A stretch of DNA of 64,000 nt, taken from assembly GCF_008632955.1 (NCBI RefSeq), contig NZ_CP043959.1, forward strand, positions 6,076,001 to 6,140,000, written 5' to 3'. The notes beneath the pieces are model-generated. The model was given only the letters and a program-made list of their open reading frames with translations, was not told the origin of the DNA and did not search any database. Made by a program: the position numbers and the translations under genes. This document shows, piece after piece, positions 60,900 through 64,000 of the stretch (positions are counted from its first letter, which is position 1; each line of letters starts with the position of its first letter). The stretch is from Streptomyces tendae (GTDB lineage: Bacteria > Actinomycetota > Actinomycetes > Streptomycetales > Streptomycetaceae).

Positions 60900-62249
60900 A
60901 TGACGACGGACACGGCGGCGGGGGCCCGGAAGACGGCCCCTGCCGCCCCCAGGTCGCGCAAGAGCGTCACCGGCACCCGCAAGGCCGTGGCGGCACTGTT
61001 CCTGCTGCCGGCCCTGGTGCTGCTCGGGGCGCTCGTGGTCTACCCGATCGGGTACTCGGTCGTGCGCAGCTTCTACGACCAGTCCGGCGACGGCTTCGCC
61101 GGATTCGACAACTACCAGGCGCTGTTCACCGACGACGGCATCCGCACCGCGCTGAAGAACAACATCATCTGGGTGGTGTTCGCACCGACGGTGGCGACCG
61201 CGCTCGGCCTGGTCTTCGCGGTGCTGACCGAACGGGTGCGCTGGGGAACGGCGTTCAAGCTGGTCGTCTTCATGCCGATGGCGATCTCCATGCTGGCGGC
61301 CGGCATCATCTTCCGCCTGGTGTACGACCAGGACCCGGACAAGGGTGTGGCGAACGCCGTGTGGGTGGGGGTGCACGACACCTTCGCCCAGTCCTCGGCG
61401 TTCCCGAAGGCGCACCCGGGCCGCGAGTCTCCGCTGGAACCGGCCGGCGGGGGCGCGTTCGTCACCAAGGAGACCGTCGGCGCGGGCGACAGGGTCACGC
61501 TGCCGCTGGTGGGCGTCGCCCCGGACCTGATGCCGGACGGCGCGAAGCCCGCGGCGGCGCCGAAGCCGGAGGACGACCGGATCACCGGCAGCACCTGGCA
61601 GGACTTCACCCGCGGCAAGGGCGTCGGCACGCTGAACCAGGTGGACCCGGCCGAGCTGGGGTACGCCGGGATGCGGATCGAGGCCGTGAAGGACGGCTCG
61701 GTGGTGGAGACGGCCACGGCCGCCGGGGACGGCACCTTCTCGTTCTCGTCGAAGGCCGACGGGGCGCATCTGCGGCTGCCGGCGGACAACTTCACCGAGC
61801 CGTACAACGGCCTGGACTGGCTGGGCCCGTCGCTGGTCACGCCGGCCATCATCGGCTCGTACATCTGGATGTGGGCGGGGTTCGCGATGGTGCTGATCGC
61901 GGCCGGTCTCGCGGGCATGCCCCGGGAGCTGCTGGAGGCCGCCCGGGTGGACGGCGCGAACGAGTGGCAGGTGTTCCGGCGGGTCACGGTGCCGTTGCTG
62001 GCGCCGGTCCTCGCGGTGGTCACCGTCACGCTGATGATCAACGTGCTCAAGGTGTTCGACCTGGTCTTCATCATCGCGCCGGGCTCGTCCCAGGACGACG
62101 CGAACGTCCTCGCGCTGGAGCTGTACCGCAAGGGCTTCTCCGAGGACCAGCCGGGCGTCGCGAGCGCCATCGCGGTGTTCCTGCTGCTGCTGGTGATCCC
62201 GGTGATGTGGTTCAACGTACGGCGGCTGAGGCGGGAGGTGCGGCGATGA
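60900..62249 (+). CDS. Sugar ABC transporter permease (MalF type) with large extracytoplasmic insert
   Basis: 449 aa, against ~300 for the family. Membrane segments 1-3 lie at ~28-145. After VYDQDPDKGVANAVWVGVHD comes an insert of about 140 residues (~160-300), hydrophilic and with a beta-rich stretch GMRIEAVKDGSVVETATAAG and DGTFSFSSKADGAHLRLPAD that looks like a small carboxypeptidase-regulatory-like beta domain. Membrane segments resume at LVTPAIIGSYIWMW; the EAA loop is ELLEAARVDGANEWQVFRRV. Insert position predicts an extracytoplasmic domain facing the binding protein. Confidence 0.88.
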   Translation: MTTDTAAGARKTAPAAPRSRKSVTGTRKAVAALFLLPALVLLGALVVYPIGYSVVRSFYDQSGDGFAGFDNYQALFTDDGIRTALKNNIIWVVFAPTVATALGLVFAVLTERVRWGTAFKLVVFMPMAISMLAAGIIFRLVYDQDPDKGVANAVWVGVHDTFAQSSAFPKAHPGRESPLEPAGGGAFVTKETVGAGDRVTLPLVGVAPDLMPDGAKPAAAPKPEDDRITGSTWQDFTRGKGVGTLNQVDPAELGYAGMRIEAVKDGSVVETATAAGDGTFSFSSKADGAHLRLPADNFTEPYNGLDWLGPSLVTPAIIGSYIWMWAGFAMVLIAAGLAGMPRELLEAARVDGANEWQVFRRVTVPLLAPVLAVVTVTLMINVLKVFDLVFIIAPGSSQDDANVLALELYRKGFSEDQPGVASAIAVFLLLLVIPVMWFNVRRLRREVRR

Positions 62250-63160
62250 GCGCGGACGCCGGAAGCGTCACGAAGGCGGGCGTGCCCCCCGCGGTGCCCG
62301 TCGAGGCACGGGAGTCACTCGGGTCCCGGCTCGCGCGGTGGGTGAGCGGCGGAGCGGTCCGTGTCTTCCTGATCGTCGTCGGCCTGTTCTGGCTGGTGCC
62401 GACGCTCGGGCTGCTGCTGGCCAGTCTGCGCACCCCCGAGGACATGGCCTCCGACGGCTGGTGGACGGTGTTCACCGAGCCGTCCCAGCTCACCTTCGGC
62501 GCCTACCGGACCCTCCTCGAGAACGACGACATCACCGGCTCGCTGCTGAACACGGCGTACATCACCGTCCCGGCGACCGTGCTGGTGGTGGTGATCGGCT
62601 CGCTCGCCGGGTACGCCTTCGCCTGGATGGACTTCCCGGGCCGTGACTGGTGGTTCCTCGCCGTGGTGGGGCTGCTGGTGGTGCCGGTGCAGGTGGCGCT
62701 GATCCCGATCGCCGAACTCTTCGGCAACCTGGGCATCTTCGGGTCGCTGACCGGTGTGGTGCTGTTCCACGTCGGCTTCGGCCTGCCGTTCGCGGTGTTC
62801 CTGCTGCGGAACTTCTTCGCGGAGATCCCCCGGGAGCTGCTGGAGGCGGCGCGGCTGGACGGCGCCGGTGAACTCCGGCTGTTCGTCCGGGTCGTGATGC
62901 CGCTGGCCGGGCCGGCGATCGCGGCGCTCGGCATCTTCCAGTTCCTGTGGGTGTGGAACGACATGCTGGTCGCGCTGATCTTCACCGACTCGGCCAACCA
63001 GCCGATCACGGTCGCTCTGCAGACACAGGTGCGGCAGTTCGGCAACAACATCGACGTGCTGGCACCCGGCGCGTTCATCTCGATGGTGGTCCCGCTGGTG
63101 GTGTTCTTCGCCTTCCAGCGGCAGTTCGTCTCCGGCGTGATGGCGGGCGCCGTCAAGTAG
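62246..63160 (+). CDS. Sugar ABC transporter permease (MalG type)
   Basis: 304 aa, ATG overlapping the preceding stop (ATGA). Six membrane segments; EAA loop ELLEAARLDGAGELRLFVRV. The C-terminus (FQRQFVSGVMAGAVK) is typical of the family. It pairs with the MalF-type subunit; an external ATPase such as MsiK is presumed. Confidence 0.9.
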   Translation: MSADAGSVTKAGVPPAVPVEARESLGSRLARWVSGGAVRVFLIVVGLFWLVPTLGLLLASLRTPEDMASDGWWTVFTEPSQLTFGAYRTLLENDDITGSLLNTAYITVPATVLVVVIGSLAGYAFAWMDFPGRDWWFLAVVGLLVVPVQVALIPIAELFGNLGIFGSLTGVVLFHVGFGLPFAVFLLRNFFAEIPRELLEAARLDGAGELRLFVRVVMPLAGPAIAALGIFQFLWVWNDMLVALIFTDSANQPITVALQTQVRQFGNNIDVLAPGAFISMVVPLVVFFAFQRQFVSGVMAGAVK

Positions 63161-63180
63161 GCACACGAAGCGCCCGGTTG

Positions 63181-63208
63181 AGGGGCGGACCGGTAAAGGT
63201 CCGCCCCT
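63181..63208 (+). terminator. Terminator of the second sugar importer operon
   Basis: AGGGGCGGACC/GGTCCGCCCCT, 11-bp stem, loop GGTAAA, followed by TCGTG; 20 bp after the stop. Confidence 0.82.
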
Positions 63209-63307
63209 TCGTGCTACCGGATTCCCCCGGATGCCGCAGGCGGCGTAACCAAGCCGGGCCAACGGGCGTTGCCGGGCAGAACGCCCGCACCGACCGTTGG
63301 ATGCCCC

Positions 63308-64000
63308 TTGCCCAGGTTCAGTGTCATTGTCCCCGCGTACCAGGTTCAGGCGTATCTGCGCGAGTGCCTGGAGTCGGTGCTGACCCAGTCGTACCCGGAT
63401 CTCGAACTGATCGCCGTGGACGACTGCTCGCCGGACGCCTGCGGAGCGGTGATCGACGAGTTCGCGGCCCGCGACCCGCGGGTGCGGCCGGTGCACCTGC
63501 CGGCGAACGTCGGCCTGGGCCCGGCCCGCAACGCGGGGGCGGCCCGCGCCACCGGCGACTACCTGGTGTTCCTGGACGGAGACGACACCCTCACGCCGGA
63601 CGCGCTGCTGGCCGTCGCCGACCGGCTGAAGGAGACCGGCGACCCGGACGTCCTGGTCTACGACTACGCCCGCACCTACTGGACGGGCGGGACCGTGCGC
63701 AACCAGGTCGCCGCCGAGCTCACCGAGCACGGCCCGGCGCCGTTCGCGCTCGCCGACCGGCCGGGGCTGCTGAACGTGCTGGCGGTGGCCTGGAACAAGG
63801 CCTACCGGCGGGAGTTCGTCGAGCGCGCCGGGTTCGTCTTCCCGCCGGGCTACTACGAGGACACCCCGTGGACCTACCCGGTGCTGATGACGGCGGAGAC
63901 GGTCGCCACCCTCGACCGGGTGTGCGTCCACTACCGGCAGCGGCGGACCGGCGGCATCCTGCACACCACCAGCGAGCGCCACTTCGAGGTCTTCGACCAG
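63308..64000 (+). CDS. Family 2 glycosyltransferase, 3'-truncated by the window
   Basis: The frame is open to the end of the window (231 codons seen). From TTG 63308 it reads PRFSVIVPAYQVQAYLRECL, the GT-A nucleotide-binding start, then LELIAVDDCSPDACGAVID, GLGPARNAGAARATGDYLVF and the DxD-type LDGDDTLTPDALL. No ATG or GTG in this frame precedes the domain; the ATG at 63301 is out of frame, so TTG is the most likely start. The RBS is weak. In related Streptomyces, wall teichoic or surface glycan glycosyltransferases occupy this position. Confidence 0.85.
   Translation, partial: MPRFSVIVPAYQVQAYLRECLESVLTQSYPDLELIAVDDCSPDACGAVIDEFAARDPRVRPVHLPANVGLGPARNAGAARATGDYLVFLDGDDTLTPDALLAVADRLKETGDPDVLVYDYARTYWTGGTVRNQVAAELTEHGPAPFALADRPGLLNVLAVAWNKAYRREFVERAGFVFPPGYYEDTPWTYPVLMTAETVATLDRVCVHYRQRRTGGILHTTSERHFEVFDQ

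Overview
The window is a high-GC actinobacterial chromosome segment. Base composition, GTG/TTG starts and gene content (hupA, sigU/rsuA, nnaR/narK, matAB, ssrA/smpB, ftsEX, prfB, pkaA/pkaB) point to Streptomyces. From memory, gene order matches the Streptomyces coelicolor core around SCO2935-SCO2981. I see no biosynthetic cluster, prophage, insertion sequence or CRISPR array.

Layout. 0-3.1 kb: compatible-solute ABC importer (ATPase cut by the window edge, permease, lipoprotein), facing a secreted Lon-like S16 protease and an IclR regulator. 4.9-11 kb: more variable, with a DEAH-box helicase, an antitoxin/Fic-Doc pair, an MFS exporter, a tRNA-Cys followed by two tandem tRNA-like copies with an enlarged anticodon arm, and a tandem SUKH-4 protein. 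11-16.1 kb: three-gene xanthine-dehydrogenase-like operon with unusual features. 16.4-21.2 kb: sugar ABC importer plus GH20 hexosaminidase, probably for amino-sugar oligomers. 21.4-29 kb: DUF3039, YqgE, murA, HU, malic enzyme and a HelD-type helicase. 29-31.3 kb: sigU with its zinc anti-sigma factor and a CGNR regulator. 31.4-34.7 kb: YdeI-like protein and the nitrate genes narK and nnaR. 34.9-40.8 kb: Pro/Gln-rich membrane protein and the mat locus (matA, matB, acyltransferase) for a poly-GlcNAc-type surface polymer. 41-44.6 kb: divergent LysR/MFS, a LacI-family remnant and a secreted esterase. 44.7-48.7 kb: tmRNA, SmpB, S41 protease, FtsX and FtsE. 49-51.3 kb: zinc-ribbon membrane peptide, LAETG sortase substrate and release factor 2. 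51.4-59 kb: repeat array, two Ser/Thr kinases and a divergent EssC-like FHA-FtsK protein. 59.4-64 kb: second sugar importer and the start of a glycosyltransferase.

Data quality. At least seven reading frames in matA, the adjacent acyltransferase and the sugar-binding protein at 59.5 kb are restored by adding one base, almost always a C or G within a homopolymer run. An assembly-error cause is more likely than seven independent gene losses, so these genes should be re-read before being called broken.

Most promising leads: the tandem tRNA-Cys-like RNAs; the XDH-like operon, whose large subunit appears to lack the catalytic Glu and whose Fe-S subunit has a ~400-residue disordered extension; the EssC-like FHA-FtsK protein beside two kinases; and a MalF-type permease with a ~140-residue extracytoplasmic insert.
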